DNA of 64,000 bases from an uncultured Gammaproteobacteria bacterium (GCA_937899415.1 CALBPI010000055.1:46211-110210); one strand, 5' to 3'. Shown: positions 9,698-19,383, numbered from the stretch's first letter. Translations and numbers: made by a program. Notes: generated by a model not told the origin, from the sequence alone.

Positions 9698-10969
9698 ATG
9701 GTTACACGGATACGCAGTAAGAGCGCCGCACTGGCACGGACCGCACTGCTGGCAGCCCTCGCGCTGCTCGGTGCCTGCACGACCCGCGAATACGTCGCGC
9801 CCGACATCGATCTCGCATCGGCACCCGAGGAAGTGCCCGAAGTGCGCCTGCTCGACATCGGCATCATCGAATTCGAATCGGGATTGCCTGAGAACGAGGA
9901 CGATATTCCCGACGAGGTGTACCCGGACATTCGGCGCGCCGAGGCGCGGTACTTCCCCTATCACTTGCGTACGACCTTGCAGTCAACCGGCCATTTCGGC
10001 GCCGTAAGGGTCATCCCCAACGTCAGCGTCGTCACGGATCTCTACGTGGGCGGCGAGGTCCGCCATTCCGACGGCAACAAGGTGCAGCTCGAAATGTGGG
10101 CGTCGGATGCCTCGGGCAAGCGCTGGTTCACGGGCAAGTACAACGCTCGCACGGACCGCAACGACTACTCGCGTTCGCGCGACCGTTCGCTGGACCCGTA
10201 TCAGAACGTGTTCAATGAATTCGCGAACGACCTGTTCGACGCGATGCAGGATTTCACCGACAGCGAGATCACCGAGATGCGTACGGTGTCTCGTATGCGC
10301 TTCTACGCCGAGATGGCGCCCAGCGTGTTTGGTGATTACATCGAGACGACGCGCCGGGGCAATGTCGAAGTGGTTCGCCTGCCCAACGACACGGACCCGA
10401 TGGTCGACCGGCTCGATCGCATTCGCGAGCGCGACGCGCTGTTCCTCGACACGCTTAACGAGCACTACGCAAACTTCTACTACGGGATTGCGCTGCCTTA
10501 CGCCGACTGGCGGGAGGCCTCGCGTGAGGCCGAGCTCGAGTACCAGCGCTTGCGTCGCAGCGCGATCCTGCGTGGCCTCGCGGGGGTGGCCATGGTGGCT
10601 GCGGCCACTGAGATGAGCCGCGGTGATGCGGGCGACAGTGGCACTGAACGCCGCACGCGGTCGACGCTGAAGAACTACGCCATCATGGGCGGTCTCGAGG
10701 TGTTTGCCTCGGGTTTCGGGCGCCTGGCAGAGGCACGTCTGCAGCGCCAGTCGATCGCCGAGCTCTCGGAGTCGTTCGGACAGGAAGCGGCACCCATGAT
10801 CGTGGACGTGCAAGGCCAGACGCGCCGGCTCACGGGCACGGCGGCGGCGCAGTACGACCAGTGGCGCGAGCTGCTGCGCGAGATCAACGAGCGTGAGACG
10901 GGTTTTCCGACGGCGGCTGACATCTCGATCAACGGTCGCACCTCGGAACAGGCTGCTGATGGCGGCTAA
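9698..10969 (+). CDS. lipoprotein of unknown function
   Basis: A 423-residue predicted lipoprotein; the signal peptide ends in the lipobox LLGAC (Cys27). An N-terminal alpha/beta part (VRLLDIGIIEFESG, FGAVRVIPN, VTDLYVGGEVRHSDGN) is followed by a helical, charged second half. A short Ala/Met-rich hydrophobic stretch lies near ILRGLAGVAMVAAATE. I do not recognise the family. Its stop overlaps the start of the downstream kinase gene (TAATG), so the two are probably co-translated and envelope-facing parts of one system. Confidence 0.8.
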   Translation: MVTRIRSKSAALARTALLAALALLGACTTREYVAPDIDLASAPEEVPEVRLLDIGIIEFESGLPENEDDIPDEVYPDIRRAEARYFPYHLRTTLQSTGHFGAVRVIPNVSVVTDLYVGGEVRHSDGNKVQLEMWASDASGKRWFTGKYNARTDRNDYSRSRDRSLDPYQNVFNEFANDLFDAMQDFTDSEITEMRTVSRMRFYAEMAPSVFGDYIETTRRGNVEVVRLPNDTDPMVDRLDRIRERDALFLDTLNEHYANFYYGIALPYADWREASREAELEYQRLRRSAILRGLAGVAMVAAATEMSRGDAGDSGTERRTRSTLKNYAIMGGLEVFASGFGRLAEARLQRQSIAELSESFGQEAAPMIVDVQGQTRRLTGTAAAQYDQWRELLREINERETGFPTAADISINGRTSEQAADGG

Positions 10970-13338
10970 TGCAACCATCCGAGGTTTCCACCACAACGCG
11001 ATTCGCTGATCGCTATACGCTTGTAGACCGGCTGCACCTGGGCGCTGCCAGCGAAGTCTGGCTTGCCGAGGACGCGCGCGCCGGAATCGCTGTTGCACTA
11101 AAAATCCTCGCGCGTGGTGCTGGCGAGCGTGACCCCATACGCGACGGCTTCGAGCGCGAGTTTCAACTCGCGCGTGGTCTCAATCATCCGCACACCGTTC
11201 GTGTGCTCAGCTGGCACGACAGTGACCGACCCGCCTACGCGATGCAGTACATCGACGGGACCGATTTTGCCGATCTGGTAAGCCGTTCCTTTGAGGTCTG
11301 GGCGCCTGTCCTTCTCGTCATGACTGACACGCTCGTCTACTGGCACCGCAAAGGCGTTGTGCACGGCGACGTAAAACCCAGCAACCTGTTGCTCGACCGC
11401 CGCGGCGTCGCCTACCTCGCGGACTTCGGGTCTGCCGCGACTGTGCACGGCGACAGCGACGCGGGCCGCGGTGGCAGTGCGGCTTATGCGAGCCCCGAGC
11501 AGCAGGCCGGGCAATCGCCGGACCCTGCTGACGACGTCTTTGCCATGGCGCGGGTCATCGCTGAGCTGGCCACGGGTGACCCCGCCACGGCGCTTATTGA
11601 GAATCTGCCGCTGCCGGTTCTGCGCTGGGTCGGAAACGCACGCGGCGCGCGCGGTGAGCGGCCGTCAATGGCTGATCTTTGCGAGGCGCTCAAGGCTTCG
11701 GGTGTCACGCGCGGCCAGGTGGATCTCAAGGCCCTCGACGTCACACTGCGCAGGCCGGCGGCGTCCGTCGCAGGCAGCGTAGGTTCCGAAGCCGCCGAGA
11801 CCGGTGGCGCGCTGCCGCACGGTGCCTTCGAACGTCCTGCATCGGTGCAGGAGCCCACAGGCGGGATCCGTCCGCGTACGGTCGCCCTCGGGCTTGCCGC
11901 AATCGTCTTGTTTGGTGTGCTGTTCACGCAAGGCTTGCGTTGGCTGGGGCCCGATACATCGGCGCCTGACACGGACACTGAGACCGTGGCTGACACCGCA
12001 GACGCGCCGGCGGCCGGCGAGACAGAAGGCGACGCACCCGCGGTCGACGGGGAGCGCGAAGCCGATGCTGAGGCCGCCGAAGAGGAAGCGCCGGTCGACG
12101 AAGAAGATCGCGTCGCGCAGCGCAGACAAGCGGATGAATCCGTGGCGCGCCTGTTGTCGCTTGTCGATGTCCTTGAGCGTCGCGGCGTCGAAATCTGGGG
12201 CGGTGCCGAATACGTCCGAGGTCGTGAACGTTACGCAGAAGGTGACCGCGCCTACCTGGCCGGCGATTACACGCTCGCCAACGAACGCTACGACGACGCC
12301 ATCGCCGCGCTCGAACCGCTAACCGAGCAGATCGAGGTTGAGTTCGAGGCCGCGATGCGTGACGGTGACGCGGCGCTGTTGGCCGAAGACAGCGCGGCGG
12401 CGCGCCGTGCGTTTGAACGTGCGCTGGCCATCACGCCGGGTAACTCGCTTGCGGAGCGCGGTCTGGAACGCGCCAACAACCTGGACGCCGTTCTGGCAGA
12501 AGTGGCGGCGGGACGCGTTGCCGAGCGCGCTGGCGACCCGCGCGCGGCGCTGGCGCGCTACGAAGCCGCGCTCGACCTTGATGCTGACTGGGAGCCGGCG
12601 CAGGAAGGCCGTACGCGCATGCAGGCCGCCATCAGCGCCTCGGAATTCCAGCAGCGCATGTCGCAGGGGTTCGCAGCCCTCGACGAGGCACGATTCTCGG
12701 CGGCGCGCGAGGCGTTCAACGCGGCGGCGCGCATCGATCCCAGCGACCCGGCGCCCGGCGATGCGCTGCTGCAAGTGCGCCTCGCGGAGCGGCTGGAGAG
12801 AATCGACGGTCTGTCGCGCACCGCGGAGCAACAGGAGGGCGATGAGGACTGGGCAACGGCACTCGACACCTGGAACGATGTGCTCGAGATCGACGAGAGC
12901 CTCGACGTCGCCCGCCAGGGTGTCGCGCGCGTGCGCAACCGCATGTCGCTCAATCGTGCGGCAGACGCTGTCATCGACGATCCAGACCGACTCTCGGAAT
13001 TGCCGGCGCTGCGCAGCGCGTCCAATTTGCTGGGCCGTTTGCAGACACTCGAGCCGCGCGGGCCTGAACTGAACGAGCGTATCGATACGCTCCAGAACAT
13101 CCTGCGCGAGGCGGCCGTGCCCGTCGCCGTGACGCTGCGGTCTGACGGCGCCACGACGGTAACGCTGTTGCGGGTGGCACAGCTTGGCGCGTTTGAGCAG
13201 ACCGAAGTCCGACTGCGTCCGGGCAAGTACGTGCTGGTCGGTTCGCGGCGGGGTTACGTCGACGCGCGGCGCGAGTTTCGTATCGCAGCTGGTGAGCCGC
13301 CGCCGTCGGTCTACATCGCCTGCGAGCAACAGATATGA
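10969..13338 (+). CDS. membrane-anchored Ser/Thr kinase with TPR and PEGA-like C-terminus
   Basis: A 789-residue protein. The kinase domain covers residues 16-245: Lys45 (VALKI), catalytic loop VVHGDVKPSNLLL (Asp134), DFG 152-154 and SPEQQAG. The glycine-rich loop is degenerate (LHLGAASEV). One transmembrane helix (about 304-325) is followed by an acidic linker rich in Ala, Glu and Asp. TPR-like helical repeats (about 395-650) come next, then a C-terminal beta domain (about 715-789) resembling PEGA. The topology puts the kinase in the cytosol and the sensor part in the periplasm. Its ends overlap both neighbours (TAATG, ATGA). Confidence 0.9.
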   Translation: MQPSEVSTTTRFADRYTLVDRLHLGAASEVWLAEDARAGIAVALKILARGAGERDPIRDGFEREFQLARGLNHPHTVRVLSWHDSDRPAYAMQYIDGTDFADLVSRSFEVWAPVLLVMTDTLVYWHRKGVVHGDVKPSNLLLDRRGVAYLADFGSAATVHGDSDAGRGGSAAYASPEQQAGQSPDPADDVFAMARVIAELATGDPATALIENLPLPVLRWVGNARGARGERPSMADLCEALKASGVTRGQVDLKALDVTLRRPAASVAGSVGSEAAETGGALPHGAFERPASVQEPTGGIRPRTVALGLAAIVLFGVLFTQGLRWLGPDTSAPDTDTETVADTADAPAAGETEGDAPAVDGEREADAEAAEEEAPVDEEDRVAQRRQADESVARLLSLVDVLERRGVEIWGGAEYVRGRERYAEGDRAYLAGDYTLANERYDDAIAALEPLTEQIEVEFEAAMRDGDAALLAEDSAAARRAFERALAITPGNSLAERGLERANNLDAVLAEVAAGRVAERAGDPRAALARYEAALDLDADWEPAQEGRTRMQAAISASEFQQRMSQGFAALDEARFSAAREAFNAAARIDPSDPAPGDALLQVRLAERLERIDGLSRTAEQQEGDEDWATALDTWNDVLEIDESLDVARQGVARVRNRMSLNRAADAVIDDPDRLSELPALRSASNLLGRLQTLEPRGPELNERIDTLQNILREAAVPVAVTLRSDGATTVTLLRVAQLGAFEQTEVRLRPGKYVLVGSRRGYVDARREFRIAAGEPPPSVYIACEQQI

Positions 13339-15779
13339 GTACGTCCATCACAGCCATCGTGTGGCGCCACGGGGGCACACAGGCGGAGTTCGGGCTCGAC
13401 GCGTTGCCGCTGGTCATCGGCACCGTCAGCGCAGCGAACATTCGTATCGCGGGTCCGGGTGGGCAGACGCTCGCGCAAATCGACGTGATTGACGGGAAGC
13501 CCTTTGTGCAGCCCATCATGCGACCGTCGCCATTGGCGCTCGACGGCGATGCGCTGGATGGCTCCCGCATGCTTTCGGACGGGCAGACACTGTCGGCGCA
13601 CGGTGTCGACATCGATGTGCGTATCGAAGACGCGTCGCTGCAGCTCGTTCAGCACAGTCGGGCGAGCTTGTTCGAAACCCTGCCGCCCGTTGTTGAGCGC
13701 GAGGACGACGACAGCCCGATCGTTGCCGAGGAATGGCGGCCCAGTGCAGGTGCGCAGCCTGTAAAACGCGGCCGGCGTTGGGTTGTGCCTGTCATTGGCA
13801 GCGTGCTCGCTGTCATGGCCTTTGTCGTCTTCTGGCTTACAACCTCGGTGGCACTGCGCCTCGAAACAACGCCCGTCACACCCGGTGCCGTATTCATCGA
13901 GGGCGGTGGCCCGGCGTTGCGTATCGGCGACCGCTGGCTGCTGCGGCGCGGCGTGCACCGCTTCGTTCTGCAAAGCCCAGGCTACGTCGATCTCGACCAG
14001 CGCATCGATATCGACGGCAGCACCACGACACTCGTGCTCGAACAGCAACCGTTGCCCGGTCAGCTCGAAGTGCGCACCGATGCGACTCGCGAGGGAACGG
14101 GCACCGTCACGCTTGTCGACGGCGAGGGCAACCAGTATGAGACCGAGGCGCCGGCGCGCTTTGAAGGCCTGTTGCCGGGCACCTATGAGGTCACCGTCGC
14201 GCAACCGGGCTATCTCGAGTGGACGGACCTGGTCGCCGTGACAGGACTGACCGAGACGCACCAGCTCGACATCGATCTGGTGCCCGACTACGCCCGCGTG
14301 GCCATCGAGACGATCCCGGCCGGTGCGAGCGTGTCCTCGCTCGACACCAACACCACGCTGGCCGAGGCCACGCCCGCAACCGTCGAACTCGCCGATGGCC
14401 GGCAGAAGGTGCTCATTGCGCTCGATGGCTACAAACCCGTCGAACGCACCTACCGTGTGTTCGCGAACAGCGCGGTTGAGGCCGAGCCCATTACGCTCGA
14501 GCCCGCCGACGCGCAGCTGACGGTCACGAGCCAGCCTGCAGGCGCGAGCGTTACGCTCGACGGTCGCTACCAGGGGCGGACACCCATCACACTGGCGCTG
14601 GAACCCGATCAGCAGTATGACCTGCGGCTCACGCGACAGGGTTTTGCGCCGCAGTCACGGCGCGTGGCGCTGCCTTCCGCCACGCAAAGACGCATGAGTT
14701 TTGCGCTCAACGCGCGCAATGGTGATGTCACCGTGCGTGCGGTTCCCGCGGACGCAGAGATTCTCGTTAACGGTCGTGTCGTCGGCGCCGGTACGGCACA
14801 GGTGTCGCTGCCCGCGATCCCGCAGCGCATCACGGTGCGCAAGCCCGGTTATATCGAGCAGCAGCGTACGGTAACTCCCCGACCGGGTTTCACACAGACC
14901 GTCGACGTCCGCCTGCAGACGGCTGAAGCCGCGCGCCTGGCGAGCATTCCGCAGCGCATCGAAGTCGCCAACGACCATGCCTTGCGCTATTTCCGGGGTG
15001 GGACATTCCAGCGCGGGACCTCGCGACGCGAAGCCGATCGCCGCGCCAATGAAACGCTGGTCGACGTCCGCATCACAAAACCGTTCTATATGGGCGTCAC
15101 GGAGGTCACCAACGCCCAGTTCGCGGCCTTCCGCTCGGCGCATGATCGTCGCGGCGACGTCTACGCGGCCATGGCCGGCGACAACAACCCCGTTGTGAAT
15201 GTGAGTTGGCAGGATGCCGCCGCCTACTGCAACTGGCTCAGCGCGCAGGATGGTCTCGACGATGCCTACGTCGGTGAGTTTGGTTCGCTGGTTCCTGTGG
15301 TGCCGGCGACCAACGGTTACCGGCTTCCCACTGAGGCCGAGTGGGTATGGGCCGCGCGTTACGCCGGGCGCCCGGGCAATCCGCGGCGCTTTGGCTGGGG
15401 GCCCAACATGCCGCCCGCAAACAAAAGCGCGAACCTCGCCGACGAAACAGCGTCTGATCTAGTGAGGAACGTGTTGATCGACTACCGCGACGGCTTCCCG
15501 GCAACGGCACCCGTGGGCAGCTTTGCCCCCAATGCGGCCGGTGTCCATGACCTTGACGGTAATGTCGCGGAGTGGATTCAAGACTACTATGCATCAAGTC
15601 CCGACACGGACGGTCCGCAGATCGATCCGTTCGGGCCTGAGAAAGGCACAGACCACGTGATTCGCGGCGCGGGCTGGCGCGATGCCAATGTGCAGCGCGT
15701 TCGACTGGCGTACCGAGGCTTCGGCAAAGACCCCGAGGTCGATATCGGTTTCCGTATTGTGCGGTTTGCCGACCGCTGA
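13335..15779 (+). CDS. PEGA-repeat protein with C-terminal FGE-like (SUMF1) domain
   Basis: An 814-residue protein. Residues 1-105 resemble a degenerate FHA fold (LVIGTVSAANIRI, LSDGQTLSAHG). One transmembrane helix lies at about 150-172. Several PEGA-type beta repeats follow (GLLPGTYEVTVAQPGY, LTVTSQPAGASVTLDG, PGYIEQQRTV). The formylglycine-generating-enzyme-like domain covers about 545-814 (YMGVTEVTNAQFAAF, RLPTEAEWVWAARY, DLDGNVAEWIQDYY, DIGFRIVRF). The catalytic cysteine pair of true FGE is absent, so this domain probably binds rather than oxidises. T6SS TagR also carries an FGE-like domain in a kinase pathway. The start overlaps the kinase stop. Confidence 0.88.
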   Translation: MSTSITAIVWRHGGTQAEFGLDALPLVIGTVSAANIRIAGPGGQTLAQIDVIDGKPFVQPIMRPSPLALDGDALDGSRMLSDGQTLSAHGVDIDVRIEDASLQLVQHSRASLFETLPPVVEREDDDSPIVAEEWRPSAGAQPVKRGRRWVVPVIGSVLAVMAFVVFWLTTSVALRLETTPVTPGAVFIEGGGPALRIGDRWLLRRGVHRFVLQSPGYVDLDQRIDIDGSTTTLVLEQQPLPGQLEVRTDATREGTGTVTLVDGEGNQYETEAPARFEGLLPGTYEVTVAQPGYLEWTDLVAVTGLTETHQLDIDLVPDYARVAIETIPAGASVSSLDTNTTLAEATPATVELADGRQKVLIALDGYKPVERTYRVFANSAVEAEPITLEPADAQLTVTSQPAGASVTLDGRYQGRTPITLALEPDQQYDLRLTRQGFAPQSRRVALPSATQRRMSFALNARNGDVTVRAVPADAEILVNGRVVGAGTAQVSLPAIPQRITVRKPGYIEQQRTVTPRPGFTQTVDVRLQTAEAARLASIPQRIEVANDHALRYFRGGTFQRGTSRREADRRANETLVDVRITKPFYMGVTEVTNAQFAAFRSAHDRRGDVYAAMAGDNNPVVNVSWQDAAAYCNWLSAQDGLDDAYVGEFGSLVPVVPATNGYRLPTEAEWVWAARYAGRPGNPRRFGWGPNMPPANKSANLADETASDLVRNVLIDYRDGFPATAPVGSFAPNAAGVHDLDGNVAEWIQDYYASSPDTDGPQIDPFGPEKGTDHVIRGAGWRDANVQRVRLAYRGFGKDPEVDIGFRIVRFADR

Positions 15780-15790
15780 GGAGAACACAC

Positions 15791-16090
15791 ATGACCCTGA
15801 AACGAGGCATGTTTCTGGCGCTGATTCTGGGCGTCTCATTGGCCGCTGCGGGCATTGCCCAGCAATCCGACGACTCGGATACCCCGGAAACCACCACCGA
15901 GGGCGAGCAAGCCGCTGAAGGCACCGATGGGCCCACGGAGCAAGAGGTGCTTGACGCCGAAGACGCCGCCGTCGACGAGATCCTCGAAGACGCCGAACTC
16001 ATCTACAAGGAAGATGAGGACTCCGAAGACTTCATCCCGTCGCAGCAAGTCTCGGCGGATCAGTCGCTCGACTATCCCATCGATATCTGA
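15791..16090 (+). CDS. small acidic exported protein
   Basis: A 99-residue protein with a signal peptide of about 23 residues (FLALILGVSLAAAGIAQ). The rest is highly acidic and probably disordered, rich in Glu, Asp, Thr and Ala. GAGGAG lies upstream of the ATG. It is sandwiched between the FGE-like protein and the TolQ-like channel with short gaps, which supports it as a real member of the operon. No family or function is recognised. Confidence 0.75.
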   Translation: MTLKRGMFLALILGVSLAAAGIAQQSDDSDTPETTTEGEQAAEGTDGPTEQEVLDAEDAAVDEILEDAELIYKEDEDSEDFIPSQQVSADQSLDYPIDI

Positions 16091-16107
16091 CGCCCCTAAG
16101 GCTCCGC

Positions 16108-16914
16108 ATGAAAAAGAAAAACCTCCCCACCGAATTCGTCTTCAATCTGTTTGCGCTGGCCATTGTGATCGTAATCGTTGAAGGTTTTTACGTGTCGGTC
16201 GTTCGGCCAACAGCCGCCGAGGTGATCGCCGAACAGAACCTGGAAGCGAAAAACAATCCGGATTACGTCCGTGAGCGCTCGCCCTGGGTGCTCATCAAGG
16301 ACTACGAGCAGGAGGCCTGTTTTGTCCTCATGTTCTGGGCGCTCGCCATCATGGGCTTCAAAGCCCGGACGCTTATCCAGGAGCGCGAACTGCTTGACGA
16401 GGAGCTCGTTTCCGTTCCAGATGGCATGCGCGTGTTGCCCGAGGACACGCGCGAGTTTTCGCGCCAGATCCAGGCGCTCGAAACCAACAAACGGCGCATG
16501 TTGCTGCCGCGGGCGTTGCTCAACGCGCTGCAGCGCTTCGCGTCGACGCGGAACGTCCAGGACGTCTCATCATCGACGCACACGATCATGGAGTCCGAGG
16601 CCGATCGACTCGAGGCAGAGCTCTCGATGATCCGTTACATCTCCTGGGCCATTCCGAGCGTCGGCTTTATCGGAACCGTGCGCGGTATCGGTGAGGCGCT
16701 CGCCCAGGCCGATCGCGCGGTGCAGGGCGACATCGCGGGCGTGACGCAGAGCCTGGGTGTTGCGTTTAACTCCACATTCATCGCGCTCATGATCTCGATC
16801 TTCCTCATGTTCCTCGTGCACCAGCTCACGTTGATGCAGGAACGTCTCGTGTTTGACACCGAGGCCTACTGCGACGATCGGCTCGTGCGCCACATGTACG
16901 CGGAGCAACACTGA
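16108..16914 (+). CDS. MotA/TolQ/ExbB proton-channel family protein
   Basis: A 268-residue inner-membrane protein. Membrane segments lie at about 11-31, 68-88, 177-195 and 214-240. The family signature covers the third and fourth helices: WAIPSVGFIGTVRGIGEAL, then GVTQSLGVAFNSTFIALMIS. The cytoplasmic loop of about 90 residues between helices 2 and 3 is of the ExbB/TolQ type. These proteins form pentameric proton channels around a dimer of ExbD/TolR/MotB. No standard ExbD or TolR follows; the two vWA proteins downstream are the best partner candidates. Confidence 0.88.
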   Translation: MKKKNLPTEFVFNLFALAIVIVIVEGFYVSVVRPTAAEVIAEQNLEAKNNPDYVRERSPWVLIKDYEQEACFVLMFWALAIMGFKARTLIQERELLDEELVSVPDGMRVLPEDTREFSRQIQALETNKRRMLLPRALLNALQRFASTRNVQDVSSSTHTIMESEADRLEAELSMIRYISWAIPSVGFIGTVRGIGEALAQADRAVQGDIAGVTQSLGVAFNSTFIALMISIFLMFLVHQLTLMQERLVFDTEAYCDDRLVRHMYAEQH

Positions 16915-16924
16915 GTAACGCACC

Positions 16925-18277
16925 GTGAGCAGCCTTGTCCTCGACATCAACGACACCGCACTGCGCGTCATCGACGGCGGCAGCAGCGTTGCGGTTGAAC
17001 CCGGCTTCGCGCTCGCTGAGTCGGGCAACGTGACGTTGTCGGGCACGGCAGCGGCCGAGCTGTCACGGCGCCGGCCGCGCTCGGTGACGAATGACTACTG
17101 GTATCGCCTCGATGCGACGCCGCTGGAGGCGCACGCGGGTCTGAGCCGCGCCGATATCGCCAGCGCACAGGTCGCGGCGCTCCTGCCGGCTGCAACGTTC
17201 GCCAATCGTGACGTGGTCGTGGTGCTACCCAGCGACATGCGACGGGAATCGCTCGGTCTGCTGTTGGGTGTGTTGCAGGCCAATCAGCTCAAGCCTGTCG
17301 CGCTCGTAGACGCGACGGTTGCGGCCACGCGCACGCACTATGTTGATCGTGTCGCGCTCAACGTCGAGCTGGGCTTGCATGCTGCGGCCGTGTCCCGGCT
17401 TTACCAGACGGCGGGTACCGCGGCACTCGAGGACGTTCGCTCCATTGAGGGCAGCGGCCTGCTCGCGCTCCGCGATGCCTGGGCCAAGTACTTTGCGGCC
17501 GAGTTCGTGCGTCAGCGCCGATTCGACCCCTTGCACAGCGCTGAGAGTGAACAGCACCTGTACGACCAGCTCGCCGGGTGGCTCGCGCGCATCGACAGTG
17601 CCGGAACGGCGACTCTGGCGCTGGAATCGGCGGGGCGCAGCCACGAGATCGAAGTCGAGCGCGTTGACGTCATCAACGTCGTCGCGGATCACTACCAGCG
17701 TTTGGCGGATACGGCCCGCGCGCTGCTGTCGGCGGGTGAGACGCCCGCGATGCAGATGCGCATGGCCGTCAGCGGTTTGCCGGGACTGGCGGACATGCTT
17801 GTGGCCCGTGTCGGCGGCGCCTGGCACGCGGTTGCGGATGATGCCGCGGCCACGGGTGCCCGTGACCGGATCCGGGGCAAGACAGGCGACACGGGGCGCG
17901 TGCTCCGCGAGTTACCGACTGAAGACGAACTCGCACCCGAGGCGGCCGCAGGAGCCGACGACGCGGAGCTGCCCACGCACGTGCTGCTGGGCGCGCGCGC
18001 CGTTGCCTTGAGCGATGCGCCGCTCATGCTGGGCGCGGGCAGCGCGCAGGCACCACAACGTTACCTGTTGCTCGAAGGCTCGCCCGCGGGTGTCTCCGGC
18101 CTGCATTGCGAGCTGGCACTCGCGAACGGCCAGTGTCTGCTGACCGACCATTCACGTTACGGCACGTTCCTCAACGGCAACCGCATCAAGACGAGTGCGG
18201 CATTGCGCGCCGGCGACTCGATTCGCGTTGGCACGCCGGGCCTTGAGCTGCAACTCATACGTGCGGAGGTGCTCTGA
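16925..18277 (+). CDS. actin/Hsp70-like protein with C-terminal FHA domain
   Basis: A 450-residue protein starting at GTG 16925. The N-terminal about 320 residues look like an actin/Hsp70-type ATPase fold (LVLDINDTALRVIDG start, RDVVVVLPSDMRRES, PVALVDATVAAT, MRMAVSGLPGLADML), though this is a weaker call. The C-terminal FHA domain covers about 350-447, with GVSGLHCEL and SRYGTFLNGNRI as the phosphothreonine-binding loops. It would read the output of the two kinases. It lies between the TolQ-like channel and the vWA pair, and its stop overlaps the next start by one base. Confidence 0.8.
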   Translation: MSSLVLDINDTALRVIDGGSSVAVEPGFALAESGNVTLSGTAAAELSRRRPRSVTNDYWYRLDATPLEAHAGLSRADIASAQVAALLPAATFANRDVVVVLPSDMRRESLGLLLGVLQANQLKPVALVDATVAATRTHYVDRVALNVELGLHAAAVSRLYQTAGTAALEDVRSIEGSGLLALRDAWAKYFAAEFVRQRRFDPLHSAESEQHLYDQLAGWLARIDSAGTATLALESAGRSHEIEVERVDVINVVADHYQRLADTARALLSAGETPAMQMRMAVSGLPGLADMLVARVGGAWHAVADDAAATGARDRIRGKTGDTGRVLRELPTEDELAPEAAAGADDAELPTHVLLGARAVALSDAPLMLGAGSAQAPQRYLLLEGSPAGVSGLHCELALANGQCLLTDHSRYGTFLNGNRIKTSAALRAGDSIRVGTPGLELQLIRAEVL

Positions 18278-19374
18278 TGGCTCGTCGTCGGCGCCGCACC
18301 GAAGTCTTCAGCATGTCGTTCCTCGACTGCATGAGCTGCGGATTTGGTGCGGTGATCCTGTTCTTCATGATCATCAACGCGACGGTCAAGGAACAGTCGG
18401 ACATCGAAAATCAGGAAGAGCTTTCCGAGGTGCGCCGCATCGAGCGCGAGGTGCTCGAAGGTCGCAAGAATCTCGTGCAGCTTCGCAACACGCTCGAGGA
18501 AACCAACGACGAGATCGTGCGCGCCGAGGGTGACACAGAGCGCCTGATCGAACGCATCCGCGAGCTTGAGGAGCGCCTTGCCGAGTACGACGACACGACG
18601 GTGGCACGTGAGGAAAGCGTGGAGCAACTTCGCGCCGATATTGAGCAACTCGAGGAGGCGCGGCGACGGCTTGCTGCCGAAGTTGAATCTTCGGGACCGG
18701 CTGGCGAGGCCGTGCGCGCATTCGTCGGTGACGGATCGCGCCAGTACCTGAGTGGCCTGCGCGTGGGTGGCGAGCGCACGCTGATCCTCGTCGACAGCTC
18801 ATCGAGCATGCTCGACGAGAACGTCGTCAACATCATCCGTCGGCGTATCCAGCCGCCCGAACAACAGCTGCGCTCCGCCAAGTGGCGCCAGGCGGTCGCG
18901 TCCGTGGACTGGATCACGACGCAGTTGCCGCGCGAGGGAAAGTTTCAGGTCTACCGGTTTAACGAGAAGGCTGAGCCTGCCATCGCCGGCAGCGCCGGGC
19001 TCTGGCTCGACGTGGGTGATGGTGATCAGCTCGAACGTGCTGTGCAGGTGCTGCGCACGACACCGCCGTCGGGCGGCACCAACCTTTGGGCGGCGTTCCG
19101 CGTGGCCTCGGAGATGTCGCCGCGGCCGGACAACATCCTGCTGCTCGTTGATAGCCTGCCTACGCTCGGCGAGCGGCCGCCGGCGAAAAACACGGTGAGT
19201 CCCGGCGACCGTCTCCGGCTGTTCGGCCAGGCCGTGCGCGAGTTGCCCAGCGGCATTCCCGTCAACATCCTCATGTACCCGATGGAAGGCGACTACATGG
19301 CGCCCGTTGAGTACTGGAAGCTTGCGTACCGCAGCCGTGGCAGCTTCATGAGCATCAGCGACGACTGGCCCTAG
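18277..19374 (+). CDS. membrane-anchored vWA protein 1
   Basis: A 365-residue protein. A basic N-terminus is followed by one membrane helix with the motif SFLDCMSCGFGAVILFF (residues 14-30, Asp17). A long coiled coil covers about 38-138. The von Willebrand A domain covers about 165-365, with a complete MIDAS: DSSSS (Asp173, Ser175, Ser177), Thr268 in SGGTNLW and Asp292 in LLVDSLP. The helix with an Asp at its entry recalls the ExbD/TolR helix, and the TolQ-like gene lies two genes upstream. It is paralogous in layout to the next gene. A partner for the channel or its regulator is inferred. Confidence 0.87.
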   Translation: MARRRRRTEVFSMSFLDCMSCGFGAVILFFMIINATVKEQSDIENQEELSEVRRIEREVLEGRKNLVQLRNTLEETNDEIVRAEGDTERLIERIRELEERLAEYDDTTVAREESVEQLRADIEQLEEARRRLAAEVESSGPAGEAVRAFVGDGSRQYLSGLRVGGERTLILVDSSSSMLDENVVNIIRRRIQPPEQQLRSAKWRQAVASVDWITTQLPREGKFQVYRFNEKAEPAIAGSAGLWLDVGDGDQLERAVQVLRTTPPSGGTNLWAAFRVASEMSPRPDNILLLVDSLPTLGERPPAKNTVSPGDRLRLFGQAVRELPSGIPVNILMYPMEGDYMAPVEYWKLAYRSRGSFMSISDDWP

Positions 19375-19383
19375 GAGCGAACG

